Below, piece by piece: positions 1 to 8,307 of a DNA stretch of 64,000 nt. Both the position numbers and the translations under genes were made by a program. This stretch comes from Calditrichales bacterium MX18-03 (GTDB lineage: Bacteria > Bacillota > Clostridia > Lutisporales > Lutisporaceae): assembly GCA_021083345.1 (NCBI GenBank), contig JAJGRE010000003.1, forward strand, positions 1 to 64,000, written 5' to 3'. A model generated the notes under the pieces. The model did no database searches. It was not told the DNA's origin and worked only from the letters and a program-made list of their open reading frames with translations. The stretch's first letter is position 1; each line of letters begins with the position of its first letter.

Positions 1-59
1 AATTCTGGAGTTAAAAACAACTCCCTGATGAAGCTTGCTTCATCTTGCGGCGTCTTGTG

Positions 60-99
60 TTGTCGACGCTTAATTATAATATCACATCTGTTTGTCGAC
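60..99. promoter_or_regulatory. Paired TGTCGAC motifs around a TATAAT (possible Spo0A boxes)
   Basis: Positions 1-245 hold no convincing gene. TTGTCGAC ends at 67 and TTTGTCGAC lies at 91-99, close to the Spo0A box TTTGTCGAA, with TATAAT at 75-80 between them. Short hairpins lie just before (GGAGTT/AACTCC at about 8-23 and GATGAAGC/GCTTCATC at about 28-45). What is regulated lies outside the window or is unclear. The assignment rests on motif similarity only. Confidence 0.25.
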
Positions 100-245
100 C
101 TCAATTTTAAATTCGTCCGTATTTTATAGTATATTAAAACTATCTATTCTATTCTGTTTATAGCTTATTTATTCTGTTTCATAATAAGTTTTTCAAATTT
201 GTTTACCGAAAGTCCGAAGGATTCGGCTGAAAGACCGACGCTTCC

Positions 246-929
246 TTAATTATTAATAGGGTCTTTTGTGGGTATAAAGTTGGGGATATCTTGCTCCGGT
301 ACGGTAATATAGCTTTCAGGCACATCACCGACTATGATTGTCTCTGTAACGGGAATGTGTGCCGTAACATCAACCTTGTTGCTAGCCAAAGGAAAAAGGA
401 TCTGGACATCTGTTTTCACGATCAGATATATTTTAAGCCTTGTCTGATTGATACCTGCTTCTTCAAAGTCCGTGTAGAAATCGACATTAACCGTTCCTGC
501 CGGCTGGATATCGACGCGTATATGGGGACCTGAGCCGGCAAAGATTTGACTTCCGAAAACATTCGCGATAGGGATTTTCAGCCCTCTGGCAGATATGTCC
601 TGTATCTCCTCTTGTATGGCAAGAGAGGTATCCGACGCAAGTCTGTTCATCTTTACCGTATTGGCTTGGACCATGGTGACTTTTCCGTTATTGTCTGTTT
701 TCACAAACATGATGTCATCAAAGTCATGACTTGCAATCTTATTATTGACTGCATTGCTTATGGCCTGTGTGGCGATCAGACGTGCTTTTATCTCGGACAT
801 TGCCAGTACTGTCGGTCTAATGTTCTTTTCAACATAATTAAAAAGATATATTAATGAGAGAATCAAAAAAGCAAAGGTTAGCAGGGATTTGTTTTTGTTC
901 TTATATTTTTTTCCGAAACGCCGTTTCAT
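246..929 (-). CDS. yunB: Sporulation protein YunB
   Basis: This 227-residue protein matches the YunB family, a mother-cell sporulation protein of unclear biochemical role, under sigma-E control in Bacillus subtilis. It has a basic N-terminus (MKRRFGKKYKNKNK), then one membrane segment (about residues 15-31), then an extracytoplasmic domain that includes the conserved GSGPHIRVDIQPAG stretch. The ATG at 929 was chosen because TAGGGGGTG lies just upstream; a longer reading frame to 983 lacks such a site. It is divergent from the penicillin-binding protein gene. A CATATATT sequence upstream resembles a sigma-E -10 element, but no good -35 was seen. The family assignment is strong; the function is not known in detail. 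Confidence 0.88.
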   Translation of the reverse strand: MKRRFGKKYKNKNKSLLTFAFLILSLIYLFNYVEKNIRPTVLAMSEIKARLIATQAISNAVNNKIASHDFDDIMFVKTDNNGKVTMVQANTVKMNRLASDTSLAIQEEIQDISARGLKIPIANVFGSQIFAGSGPHIRVDIQPAGTVNVDFYTDFEEAGINQTRLKIYLIVKTDVQILFPLASNKVDVTAHIPVTETIIVGDVPESYITVPEQDIPNFIPTKDPINN

Positions 930-1025
930 ATGCAAACACCCCCTACATATTAATATATGAAACTTTGGTGATTTTGTTACCATTTTTTTGAAGGCAAAGG
1001 CCGATTAGCCGCCGGCGCCATAAAT

Positions 1026-1054
1026 TTGCCATATAAAATCGAGTATGGTATAAT
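1026..1054 (+). promoter_or_regulatory. Sigma-A-type promoter for the class A PBP gene
   Basis: TTGCCA (1026-1031), a 17-bp spacer and TATAAT (1049-1054) point toward the PBP gene at 1167. The transcribed leader contains a 9-bp stem, AGAATCAAG/CTTGATTCT, at about 1072-1112. It has no T-tract, so it is not an obvious terminator. Confidence 0.6.
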
Positions 1055-1166
1055 AGTTGATATTAGGGAAAGAATCAAGTAAGCACACTTCGTTTGTTGG
1101 CTTGATTCTATTCATATGTCAGGACATAATTATTCATATTTGCTGTGATGATATCGGAGGTATACA

Positions 1167-3590
1167 ATGAGCAGTGAAAAGAATACTGAGAATTCCGTTT
1201 CTCGAAATAGAAAAAAAGTCAAAAGGACCTTCTCGTTTTATCGTTTCCTGAAGTATATCGTTCTCCTGCTATTATTCACCGTTTTTGTGGGTTCCAGCGT
1301 CTTGCTGGGCACTGCATACGCTTGGATCAAGGATGCAAAACCCTTGAATGTTGATGAAGTCTTCAACTTGAACCAGACCACCTATGTGGTTGATAAGGAT
1401 GACAAGGTTATTGATAAGCTTCATGCCAATGAAAACAGGACGATGATCACGTTGGACAAGATTCCCCTGAACCTCCAGAATGCCTTTATTGCCATTGAAG
1501 ATAAACGTTTTTTCAAGCACAACGGCATTGATCCCTACCGGATGTTCGGCGCACTGAAGGAAGACCTCCGTACGGGGACTATGGAGCAAGGCGCAAGTAC
1601 AATCACCCAGCAACTGATTAAGAATATCTACCTGACGCCCGATAAGCTTTTAAAAAGAAAAGTGATTGAAATATACTATGCCTTGCAGCTGGAAAGACGA
1701 TTTACAAAAAAACAGATTCTTGAAGCTTACCTCAACACTATCGGAATGGGACACAACAGAGCGGGCGTAAAGGAAGCTTCCTTATATTATTTCGGAAAAG
1801 AGCTGGATCAACTGTCCTTGGCGGAATGCGCCATGCTGGCAGGCATCACTAAAAACCCCTCTGTGTTTTCTCCCTATATCAATTTTGAAAAATCCAACAA
1901 GCGTAAAGAAATCATTCTGAGGGAAATGCTGAGTCAGGAGTTGATTTCCCAATCGGAGCATGATGCAGCAGTCGCTGAAGAAATCAAGCTGTCAACAGTC
2001 AAGAAAGAAGTCGAGACTACTTATTTTGCGGATATGATCATTTCAGATGTCAAGAAGACGCTTGAGGAGAAGCTGGGCTACAGTGAGGATGAGGCGGAAA
2101 GGAAGCTTTGGAACGGCGGCTTGAAGATCGTCGCTACCATTGATACCGAGATGCAGAATATCCTCGAGCAGACCTTCAATAATGCCAAGCTGTTTCCGCC
2201 TAGCGAAGAGGATGTGAACGGCATCCTGCAGCCTGAAGCCGCTGCGGTTATTATTGACCACGCAACCGGAGAAATCAAAGCCATTATGGGCGGCAGAAGC
2301 GCAAAGGTCAGGCGGGAGCTGAACAGGGCAACTCAGTCACTCAGGCAGCCCGGCTCCACCATCAAGCCTTTATCCGTTTATACACCTGCATTGGATAACG
2401 GATATACGATCGGAACGGTACTGGATGACTCTCCGGTCACCTTTGGAACATACTCGCCCAACAATTATGACAGAAAGTTCAGAGGTTTGGTCACTGTCAG
2501 GACAGCCTTACAGCATTCCTTAAATGTCATCGCCGTCAGGATCGTTCAGGATATCGGTGTTGACAGGTCGATGGAATATCTCAAAAAGTTCGGCCTAACC
2601 ACCGTGGTAACACGGGACGACAACAGGCGTACCAACGATGAAAACCTGGCTTCACTTGCCCTCGGCGGCATGACAAGAGGCGTTAAACCGTTGGAAATGG
2701 CTGCAGCCTACAGTGTATTCCCAAATAAGGGCATCTATATAAAGCCTATATCCTTTACCAAGATACTGGATAAGGACGGCAATGTCATCTTTGAAAACAA
2801 ACCTGAAAAAGAAAAGGTCATAAACGAACAGGTGGCATACCTGATGGTGGACATCATGAAAGGTGTCATCAGAGGCGGAACCGGCGGCAACGCAGCTTTA
2901 GCAAAAATGCCTGTTGCCGGAAAAACAGGTACCACCACAAAAAATGTGGATGCCTGGTTCACCGGCTATTCCCCTTACTATACGACAACGGTATGGATCG
3001 GACATGACGAACCCAAGCCGATGAGTTTTACAGGCGGCAGCTACCCAGCAAAGATTTGGAAGGTTATCATGGAGGAAATCCATAAAAACCTTGCAGTGAA
3101 AGATTTCGAGAAGCCCTCCGGGCTTGTGGGAGCTGAAATCTGTGCAGTATCAGGGAAAACACCGTCTCCCCTGTGTGCTTTGGATCCCAGAGGTTCAACC
3201 ATACGGTCGGAGCTGTTTATCAAGGGTACGGAACCCTCTGCCGATAGCCTTTGCGATGTCCATGTCATAAAGGAAATCTGCACTGAGACCGGAAAGCTGG
3301 CAACAGCCAACTGCCCTTCCACACTGATCCAATCAAAGGTATTTGTGCAGCGGACCGAAGTGCCTGTTGAGCAGCCGGATACTGAGCCACCGAAGCCGGA
3401 GGCCCAATTGCCTGCAGATCACGTCTATGAAGCACCAAAGGAAACCTGCGACAAGCATTTGTTCTCAGATTTCTTGAATGAAACCGATATAGACGGCTCA
3501 CCGGTTCCGACGGATGCAAATGGCTACCCTATTGAGCCGGAACCCACTGCACCACAGCAAGAGTCACAAGGAAACACAACAGGACAATAG
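1167..3590 (+). CDS. Class A penicillin-binding protein (PBP1A family)
   Basis: Bifunctional peptidoglycan synthase of 807 residues, membrane-anchored with its enzymatic domains outside. After a basic cytoplasmic tail there is one membrane helix (about residues 29-50). The GT51 glycosyltransferase domain (about 80-250) has the catalytic Glu in IEDKRFFKHNGID (E111) and GASTITQQLIKN. The transpeptidase domain (about 355-640) has the active-site motif STIK (S397, K400), SLN (451-453) and KTGTT (586-590). The C-terminal tail beyond about residue 690 is Pro/Glu rich. The ATG at 1167 follows GGAGG. The gene stands alone, convergent with spoVAEA and sharing a terminator hairpin with it. It belongs to the ponA/pbpF group; the exact orthologue was not resolved. 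Confidence 0.95.
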   Translation: MSSEKNTENSVSRNRKKVKRTFSFYRFLKYIVLLLLFTVFVGSSVLLGTAYAWIKDAKPLNVDEVFNLNQTTYVVDKDDKVIDKLHANENRTMITLDKIPLNLQNAFIAIEDKRFFKHNGIDPYRMFGALKEDLRTGTMEQGASTITQQLIKNIYLTPDKLLKRKVIEIYYALQLERRFTKKQILEAYLNTIGMGHNRAGVKEASLYYFGKELDQLSLAECAMLAGITKNPSVFSPYINFEKSNKRKEIILREMLSQELISQSEHDAAVAEEIKLSTVKKEVETTYFADMIISDVKKTLEEKLGYSEDEAERKLWNGGLKIVATIDTEMQNILEQTFNNAKLFPPSEEDVNGILQPEAAAVIIDHATGEIKAIMGGRSAKVRRELNRATQSLRQPGSTIKPLSVYTPALDNGYTIGTVLDDSPVTFGTYSPNNYDRKFRGLVTVRTALQHSLNVIAVRIVQDIGVDRSMEYLKKFGLTTVVTRDDNRRTNDENLASLALGGMTRGVKPLEMAAAYSVFPNKGIYIKPISFTKILDKDGNVIFENKPEKEKVINEQVAYLMVDIMKGVIRGGTGGNAALAKMPVAGKTGTTTKNVDAWFTGYSPYYTTTVWIGHDEPKPMSFTGGSYPAKIWKVIMEEIHKNLAVKDFEKPSGLVGAEICAVSGKTPSPLCALDPRGSTIRSELFIKGTEPSADSLCDVHVIKEICTETGKLATANCPSTLIQSKVFVQRTEVPVEQPDTEPPKPEAQLPADHVYEAPKETCDKHLFSDFLNETDIDGSPVPTDANGYPIEPEPTAPQQESQGNTTGQ

Positions 3591-3600
3591 CCAAGATTAA

Positions 3601-3630
3601 AGAGAAGCAGTCACGATTGACTGCTTCTCT
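3601..3630. terminator. Bidirectional hairpin between the PBP gene and spoVAEA
   Basis: A 13-bp perfect stem (3601-3613 with 3618-3630, loop CGAT) sits between convergent genes. The stop codon of spoVAEA (3611-3613) lies inside the stem. The flanking T/A tracts are short, so termination strength is uncertain. Confidence 0.6.
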
Positions 3631-4204
3631 TTATGATTTCCTTCATTGCTTTTGTTATGATCGGTGCTCCTTTTTCACTGCAATCCTTACCGTCCATTTT
3701 CCCCGGATCCCCCACGCCTACTACCAGGGGAACCTTCATTCCATCCAGTACATCAACCGTATCTCCTTTTATGATATTCCCATCCTGCTTGTCGCCATGT
3801 TTGTCGACGATGCTGTCTATCAGATTTCCGTTCTTCGTTACGGAACAATCCACCTTTATCCCGTTTACCCCTTCAGTATTTGAGGCAACAGCGATAACAC
3901 CAAGGATCTCTATGTCAGGAGCGTTCGCAATTTCACGAATGGCTTTTTCGCCCTTTCCCTCACCGGTATGTCCCTTGTCATCGACCATGACGACCACCGG
4001 ATCGTGGGGCGCCTGTTTGACAAGCTTGGTAATAGAATGACCTGATATCGGAGTAGGATTGCCTGCAGACCTTGATATGCATCTGCCTCCGATCCTCTTG
4101 GCTGCCGTTTCAACGGCTTTCTTTGCCATCAGGTCTCCGTCTGTGACCACAATTACCTTTCGCTTCTGTATACCATCATTTTTCTTGTCAGTGGTTTGAT
4201 TCAT
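3611..4204 (-). CDS. spoVAEA: Stage V sporulation protein AEA (SpoVAEa)
   Basis: This soluble protein of 197 residues matches SpoVAEa of the B. subtilis spoVA operon, whose products move dipicolinic acid into the forespore and out at germination. It starts with an alternating beta/alpha pattern (KRKVIVVTDGD) and includes DPVVVMVDDKGHTGEGKGE and a glycine-rich GVGDPGKMDG near the C-terminus. It is the last gene of the spoVAC-AD-AEB-AEA operon. The ATG at 4204 is preferred because AGGTGA lies 5 bases upstream; a GTG at 4213, abutting the previous stop, would add three residues. The biochemical role of this subunit is not established. Confidence 0.9.
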   Translation of the reverse strand: MNQTTDKKNDGIQKRKVIVVTDGDLMAKKAVETAAKRIGGRCISRSAGNPTPISGHSITKLVKQAPHDPVVVMVDDKGHTGEGKGEKAIREIANAPDIEILGVIAVASNTEGVNGIKVDCSVTKNGNLIDSIVDKHGDKQDGNIIKGDTVDVLDGMKVPLVVGVGDPGKMDGKDCSEKGAPIITKAMKEIIKRSSQS

Positions 4205-4213
4205 CCTTCTCAC

Positions 4214-4570
4214 CTATTTCTTCGTCTTGGGGTTAAATAGAAGTGCCATGATATAACCGAAAAAGACAGCGCCTGATATCCCGCCAGCAGTGGCTTTTAT
4301 ACCGCCTGTAAATGCCCCCAGCAGTCCTGCCTCTTTGACGTCCTTCATAGCGCCCTTTGCCAAGGCATACCCAAAGCCTGGCAAGGGAACGGTTGCCCCT
4401 GCGCCGCCGAAATCCACGATTTTTTGATAAATTCCCATCCCTTGAAGCACTGCGCCCAAAGTGACGAATAGAACCAGCACTCTAGCGGGTGTGAGCTTGG
4501 TCTGATCCATTAGTATCTGTCCGATGACACAGATAATGCCGCCTGTGATAAAGGCTTTTGCATAGTCCAT
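4214..4570 (-). CDS. spoVAEB: Stage V sporulation protein AEB (SpoVAE, membrane subunit)
   Basis: Small integral membrane protein (118 residues) of the SpoVAC/SpoVAEB family, part of the dipicolinic-acid transport machinery in the inner spore membrane. Hydrophobic segments span most of the length, and the family motif GFGYALAKGAMKD is present. The start codon directly follows the spoVAD stop (TGA-ATG), with GGAGTG upstream inside spoVAD. That arrangement indicates coupled translation. Length and position match B. subtilis SpoVAEb (about 116 residues). Confidence 0.93.
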   Translation of the reverse strand: MDYAKAFITGGIICVIGQILMDQTKLTPARVLVLFVTLGAVLQGMGIYQKIVDFGGAGATVPLPGFGYALAKGAMKDVKEAGLLGAFTGGIKATAGGISGAVFFGYIMALLFNPKTKK

Positions 4571-5599
4571 TCAAGACACTCCTTGTATTGTTCTCTCAAT
4601 AGCAATTGCATGTGCGATTGAAGGAATGGATTCCCCCTGCCAGGCGCTGATGGGTGAAAGCAATGCGCCTGTCGCAATAAACAATATCTTATTAAGGTTA
4701 CCCTTTTGCATTTCCTTATACAAATAGCCGTTCAACACGCTCGCCGAGCATCCGCAGCCGCTGCCGCCCGAATGTGTATCCTGTTTTTTGCCGTCAAAGA
4801 TCATGATCCCGCAGTCGTTATAAACCGGTTCTATATAGTAGCCTTCTTTTTTCAGCAAGTCGATGGTAATCTCCCTGCCCACCGTTGCCAGATCACCGGT
4901 GACAATCAAGTCGTAATACCCGGGACTTCTTCCGGTCTCCTTGAGGTGGGCTGAAATTGTATCTGCTGCTGCAGGTGCCATCGCTGCACCCATATTATTG
5001 CCATCCTTGATGCCGAAGTCAATGACCTTACCGGTTGTTATATAAGTGATATAAGGTCCTTTACCTGCCGCAGACAATACGGATGCACCCGAGCCTGTAA
5101 CCGTCCATTGCGCATATGGCGGTCTCTGTACTCCCTGCTCCAGCGGGAAACGATACTGTCTTTCCGCGCTGCTGAAATGGCTGGAGGTGACACATACGAT
5201 GGTGTCTGCATAGCCGCCATCAATCAGCATGGAGCCGACGCTTAGAGACTCGGCCATGGTGGAGCAGGCCCCGTATAGGCCCAAAAATGGTATTTGCAGC
5301 TCGCGTGCGGCAAAGCTGGATGAGATGATCTGGTTCAGCAGATCGCCCGCCAGCAGATAATCTATATCCGAATCATTCTTTCCTGACAGCTTTATGGCAT
5401 TCTTTACAGCTTCCCGGAGCATCTTGGATTCAGCTTTTTCCCAGCTGTCTTCACCAAAATAATCATCCTTCAGGATGCTGTCGAAATACTCTGCCAGCGG
5501 CCCCTCTCCTTCTTTTGGACCTACAATGGTGTAGGCGGAGATGATAGAAGGCGGTACTGCCAGCTTGATTGTCTGCTTCCCCAGTCTTTTAGATGCCAT
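4571..5599 (-). CDS. spoVAD: Stage V sporulation protein AD
   Basis: SpoVAD, 342 residues, has a thiolase-like fold and binds dipicolinic acid; it works with SpoVAC and SpoVAE in DPA uptake during sporulation and release in germination. Recognisable stretches include the KQTIKLAVPPSI start, the GLYGACSTMAESL segment at the thiolase-type nucleophile position, and HSGGSGCGCSASV near the C-terminus. GGGAG lies 7 bases before the ATG. It is the third gene of the spoVA operon here, 21 bases after spoVAC. Confidence 0.96.
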   Translation of the reverse strand: MASKRLGKQTIKLAVPPSIISAYTIVGPKEGEGPLAEYFDSILKDDYFGEDSWEKAESKMLREAVKNAIKLSGKNDSDIDYLLAGDLLNQIISSSFAARELQIPFLGLYGACSTMAESLSVGSMLIDGGYADTIVCVTSSHFSSAERQYRFPLEQGVQRPPYAQWTVTGSGASVLSAAGKGPYITYITTGKVIDFGIKDGNNMGAAMAPAAADTISAHLKETGRSPGYYDLIVTGDLATVGREITIDLLKKEGYYIEPVYNDCGIMIFDGKKQDTHSGGSGCGCSASVLNGYLYKEMQKGNLNKILFIATGALLSPISAWQGESIPSIAHAIAIERTIQGVS

Positions 5600-5620
5600 T
5601 TTATCACTCCCGAAATCAGA

Positions 5621-6067
5621 TTATCCGGCAAAAATATAATTGAGAATGCCGATGATGATGGATGTGGATATGCCATATACCAGAACAGGTCCTGCAATCA
5701 GGAACATTTTTGCACCGACACCGAATACAAAACCTTCCCGCTTGAACTCCATTGCCGGTGACACGATAGAGTTGGCAAAACCGGTGATGGGTACAATACT
5801 GCCCGCTCCGGCATACTTGCCGATCCTGTCGTAAAGTCCCAGCCCAGTCAGAAATGCACCGATAAAAACCATAGTCGTGGCAGTGATGGCAGACACAGCT
5901 TCTTGGTTATAACCATAACTCTTGCTTACATTTGAAACAAATTGACCTACATCGCAGATCAAACCGCCTGCGATGAATGCCATGATACAGTTCTTCAGTG
6001 TGTTGGGCTTCGGCACCTTGCTCTTGATGTATTGCTCATATTCCTTAGCGCTCATTTTTGTTTTCAT
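5621..6067 (-). CDS. spoVAC: Stage V sporulation protein AC
   Basis: Membrane protein of 148 residues, family SpoVAC, with four or more hydrophobic segments. In B. subtilis SpoVAC behaves as a mechanosensitive channel for DPA release. The sequence has the family features NCIMAFIAGGLICDVGQF and GSIVPITGFANSI. The reading frame stays open upstream to 6190, but the ATG at 6067 is chosen because AGGGGGCAGGA precedes it and the extra residues would overlap the upstream gene. It begins 19 bases after the end of the small membrane protein gene. Confidence 0.94.
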   Translation of the reverse strand: MKTKMSAKEYEQYIKSKVPKPNTLKNCIMAFIAGGLICDVGQFVSNVSKSYGYNQEAVSAITATTMVFIGAFLTGLGLYDRIGKYAGAGSIVPITGFANSIVSPAMEFKREGFVFGVGAKMFLIAGPVLVYGISTSIIIGILNYIFAG

Positions 6068-6086
6068 CGATTCCTGCCCCCTTTTT

Positions 6087-6404
6087 TCATGAAAGCTCCA
6101 ATTCTGTCCTGCTTTCACGTGTTTCCGCCGCCCGCTTGTTGATTTTTTCTGCGATGTCGCAGCGGATTTCAGTCTCTGTGTGCTGTTCAAAAACGACAGG
6201 ATTTTTTAATAGCTTGCGCCTGTTCATTTCTTTCATTTTAATCACCGCAGCCTTTATCTCAATATTAGAATGATGGCGTCTATCCATGACAAGCACGGCA
6301 CGCTTGGGAATTCCATCTGAGGGTTTTTTCTCCATGTAATACCACCAGATGGATCCTGCAGCGATAATTACAACAATGATGAAAAGATACTTTATACCTT
6401 TCAT
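6087..6404 (-). CDS. Small single-pass membrane protein at the head of the spoVA operon
   Basis: Unrecognised protein of 105 residues. It has an N-terminal membrane helix (about residues 5-21, YLFIIVVIIAAGSIWWYY) and a highly charged tail rich in Lys, Arg and Glu. The ATG at 6404 has GGAG 9 bases upstream. It occupies the place where B. subtilis has spoVAA and spoVAB, which have no counterpart here. Being in the same unit as spoVAC-AD-AE suggests forespore expression and a role tied to SpoVA, but this is inference from position only. Confidence 0.7.
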   Translation of the reverse strand: MKGIKYLFIIVVIIAAGSIWWYYMEKKPSDGIPKRAVLVMDRRHHSNIEIKAAVIKMKEMNRRKLLKNPVVFEQHTETEIRCDIAEKINKRAAETRESRTELELS

Positions 6405-6434
6405 GTAAATACACTCCATCCAGCAATATAAGTT

Positions 6435-6463
6435 TATTATCTGCATCTAGCCGAATTTAATAC
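6435..6463 (-). promoter_or_regulatory. Possible sigma-G-type promoter of the spoVA operon
   Basis: On the minus strand GTATT (6459-6463), a 17-bp spacer and GATAATA (6435-6441) resemble the sigma-G consensus (GHATR, 17-18 bp, CATNHTA) with one mismatch in each box. It lies after the spoIIA terminator and 30 bases before the first spoVA-operon gene. In B. subtilis spoVA is transcribed by sigma-G. Confidence 0.35.
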
Positions 6464-6465
6464 CG

Positions 6466-6503
6466 AATGAAAAGAACATATCATGCTTTCGCATAATATG
6501 CTC
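6466..6503 (-). terminator. Terminator of the spoIIA operon
   Basis: On the minus strand, immediately after the sigF stop, a 13-bp stem with two G-U pairs and a GAAA tetraloop (6474-6503) is followed by TTTTCATT. It separates the spoIIA and spoVA transcription units. Confidence 0.7.
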
Positions 6504-6506
6504 TCT

Positions 6507-7247
6507 TTACATCAAGCTTTGTCTCATTTTTGTGATGATTTTTTTCTCGATGCGGGAAACCTGTACCTGTGACATGCCCAGCATTTCTGCCACCTGACAC
6601 TGGGTCATATCCTTAAAATAGCGCAATATTATAATTTGCCTTTCTCTGGCCTCCAGAACGGACAGCATCTCCTTCAATGCAATTTTATTGACGATTTCAC
6701 TGTCCTCATTTTCATTGCTGCTGATCCTATCGATCAGCAGGATGGGAGAACCATCATCCTGATGGATGGTTTCGTACAGGTACTCTGTTGTCTGTACCGA
6801 ATCCAGTGCAATGGCCAGATCCTCCTTTGAAATCTCCATGGCAGCCGCCAGCTCGGAAATAGTGGGTTCACGGCCCAGATCCTTTTCCAATGCCTCCCTG
6901 GTCATATGCGCTCGATTGGCAATCTCTTTCAAACTCCTGCTGACCTTGATGATGCCGTCATCCCGCAGAAACCGCTTGATCTCGCCTATGATCATGGGAA
7001 TTGCATAAGTAGAGAATTTGACATTGAAGGAAGCATCAAATTTTTTTATCGCTTTTAACAGGCCGATACTGCCGATCTGCAGCAGATCATCATACTCACA
7101 GCCTCTATTCAAGAATCTTTTCACTACACTGCGTACCAAGCCTATATTATTCTCTACCAGATAGTTTTCCGCCGATGTATCACCATTCTGTGCACGGGAT
7201 ATCATGTCCAGGAATTCCTCATGCTTCATTTCAACCCGTTCCATCAT
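6507..7247 (-). CDS. sigF: RNA polymerase sporulation sigma factor SigF
   Basis: Forespore-specific sigma-70-family factor of 246 residues. Region 2 includes EYDDLLQIGSIGLLKAIKKFD and FSTYAIPMIIGEIKRFLRDD; region 4 has the helix-turn-helix DMTQCQVAEMLGMSQVQVSR. It is the third gene of spoIIAA-spoIIAB-sigF and should be held inactive by SpoIIAB until septation, then transcribe early forespore genes. GAGGT lies upstream of the ATG. The downstream terminator closes the operon. Confidence 0.97.
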   Translation of the reverse strand: MMERVEMKHEEFLDMISRAQNGDTSAENYLVENNIGLVRSVVKRFLNRGCEYDDLLQIGSIGLLKAIKKFDASFNVKFSTYAIPMIIGEIKRFLRDDGIIKVSRSLKEIANRAHMTREALEKDLGREPTISELAAAMEISKEDLAIALDSVQTTEYLYETIHQDDGSPILLIDRISSNENEDSEIVNKIALKEMLSVLEARERQIIILRYFKDMTQCQVAEMLGMSQVQVSRIEKKIITKMRQSLM

Positions 7248-7256
7248 GTTACCTCA

Positions 7257-7685
7257 TCATTCTGTTTTAAAAGACTTGTACATCCGTATGGTTGTCCCTA
7301 TTCCCGGCTGCGACTCCACCTCTACCTGATCCATAAAGGTCTCCATGACTGTGAAACCCATTCCTGAACGCTCCAGCTCCGGTTTTGAGGTGTATAGAGG
7401 CTGTCTGGCTGCTTCAATGTCATCGATCCCTTTGCCTTGGTCCTGGACTACTATCTCCACCGAGTCGCCTATGATTCTGGCAATGATGACCACATTCCCG
7501 TTTCCGCACTCATAACCATGTATAATGGCATTTGTTACGGCTTCCGATACGGCTGTCTTGACTTCGGAAAGCTCCTCGATGGTGGGATCAAGCTGGGCTA
7601 CGAATGCTGCAACGACAGATCTGGCAAAGCTCTCATTCTGAGATCTGCTTAGAAATTCCAATTTCATTTCGTTGTCGATCTTCAT
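7257..7685 (-). CDS. spoIIAB: Anti-sigma F factor / serine kinase SpoIIAB
   Basis: SpoIIAB, 142 residues, is a GHKL-fold ATPase that binds and inhibits sigma-F and phosphorylates SpoIIAA. The ATP-binding boxes are visible: the N-box in [21 protein letters not shown] (G1) and [11 protein letters not shown] (G2). It lies 4 bases after spoIIAA and 9 bases before sigF, so the operon is compact and partner levels are probably coupled. Confidence 0.96.
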   Translation of the reverse strand: MKIDNEMKLEFLSRSQNESFARSVVAAFVAQLDPTIEELSEVKTAVSEAVTNAIIHGYECGNGNVVIIARIIGDSVEIVVQDQGKGIDDIEAARQPLYTSKPELERSGMGFTVMETFMDQVEVESQPGIGTTIRMYKSFKTE

Positions 7686-7689
7686 TATG

Positions 7690-8034
7690 TTAACACTCCT
7701 TTATATTTTCAATAGCTTGTCTCTTGTCCTGGTAAACGGGTATGATCTTTTGCAGACCGCATATTTCACATATCCGTTTGACCTGAGGCTTCACCTTGAT
7801 CATGGCAATTTTGCCACCCTGACCTGCAATTTGCTTGTAACGTCCCAGCAAGACCCCTATCCCTGAGCTATCCATAAAGCCTACCATATCCATGTCAAAT
7901 ATCAGGTTCCTTGGGTTTTTCTCCAGGATTTCGTTATCCATTCTTTTGCGGATTGCATCGCAGGAGTGGTGGTCAATATCCCCTTCGATTCTTGCAATGA
8001 GCGTTTTATTGACATATTCAAATGCTACATTCAT
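7690..8034 (-). CDS. spoIIAA: Anti-sigma F factor antagonist SpoIIAA
   Basis: STAS-domain protein of 114 residues. Dephosphorylated SpoIIAA binds SpoIIAB and frees sigma-F. The phosphorylation-site motif [16 protein letters not shown] is intact; the first Ser (S56) aligns with Ser58 of B. subtilis. TGGAGGGA precedes the ATG. It is the first gene of the operon, behind a sigma-H-like promoter. Confidence 0.96.
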   Translation of the reverse strand: MNVAFEYVNKTLIARIEGDIDHHSCDAIRKRMDNEILEKNPRNLIFDMDMVGFMDSSGIGVLLGRYKQIAGQGGKIAMIKVKPQVKRICEICGLQKIIPVYQDKRQAIENIKEC

Positions 8035-8066
8035 CGTCGTCCCTCCATTTTATTAATGCGCTAATA

Positions 8067-8121
8067 ATATTCTTGATTTGTCCTTTTTTTCCTTCAGTGA
8101 AACTTGTCTTGTTTTGTAGAA
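8067..8121 (-). promoter_or_regulatory. Sigma-H promoter with Spo0A-like box upstream of spoIIAA
   Basis: On the minus strand GAAGGAAAA (8087-8095) fits the sigma-H -35 RNAGGAWWW; after 11 bp CAAGAATAT (8067-8075) fits RNNGAATWW except for its first base. A TTTGTAGAA sequence on the plus strand (8113-8121) differs by one base from the Spo0A box and lies 17 bp upstream of the -35. B. subtilis spoIIA is activated by Spo0A~P with sigma-H, so the same control is likely here. Confidence 0.65.
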
Positions 8122-8307
8122 GCGGCGCAGTTTGTTAATTTATTTTTGCAGACCTGCATTTTTTTACCTGAAATATAGTAAAAGCAGCTGTTTATGCTAT
8201 ACTAATCTATAGATTAATGATTTTTGAATCATCTTTTATTTTTAATCGTATTAAGGTATAAATGTGCAAAATGGCTTAGTACCGATTTGCTTAAAGGAGT
8301 GTTTAAC

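Noticed and set aside
1072-1112. Riboswitch in the leader of the PBP gene
   Set aside because: There is only one 9-bp stem without conserved bases or terminator; it does not match a riboswitch class I know.
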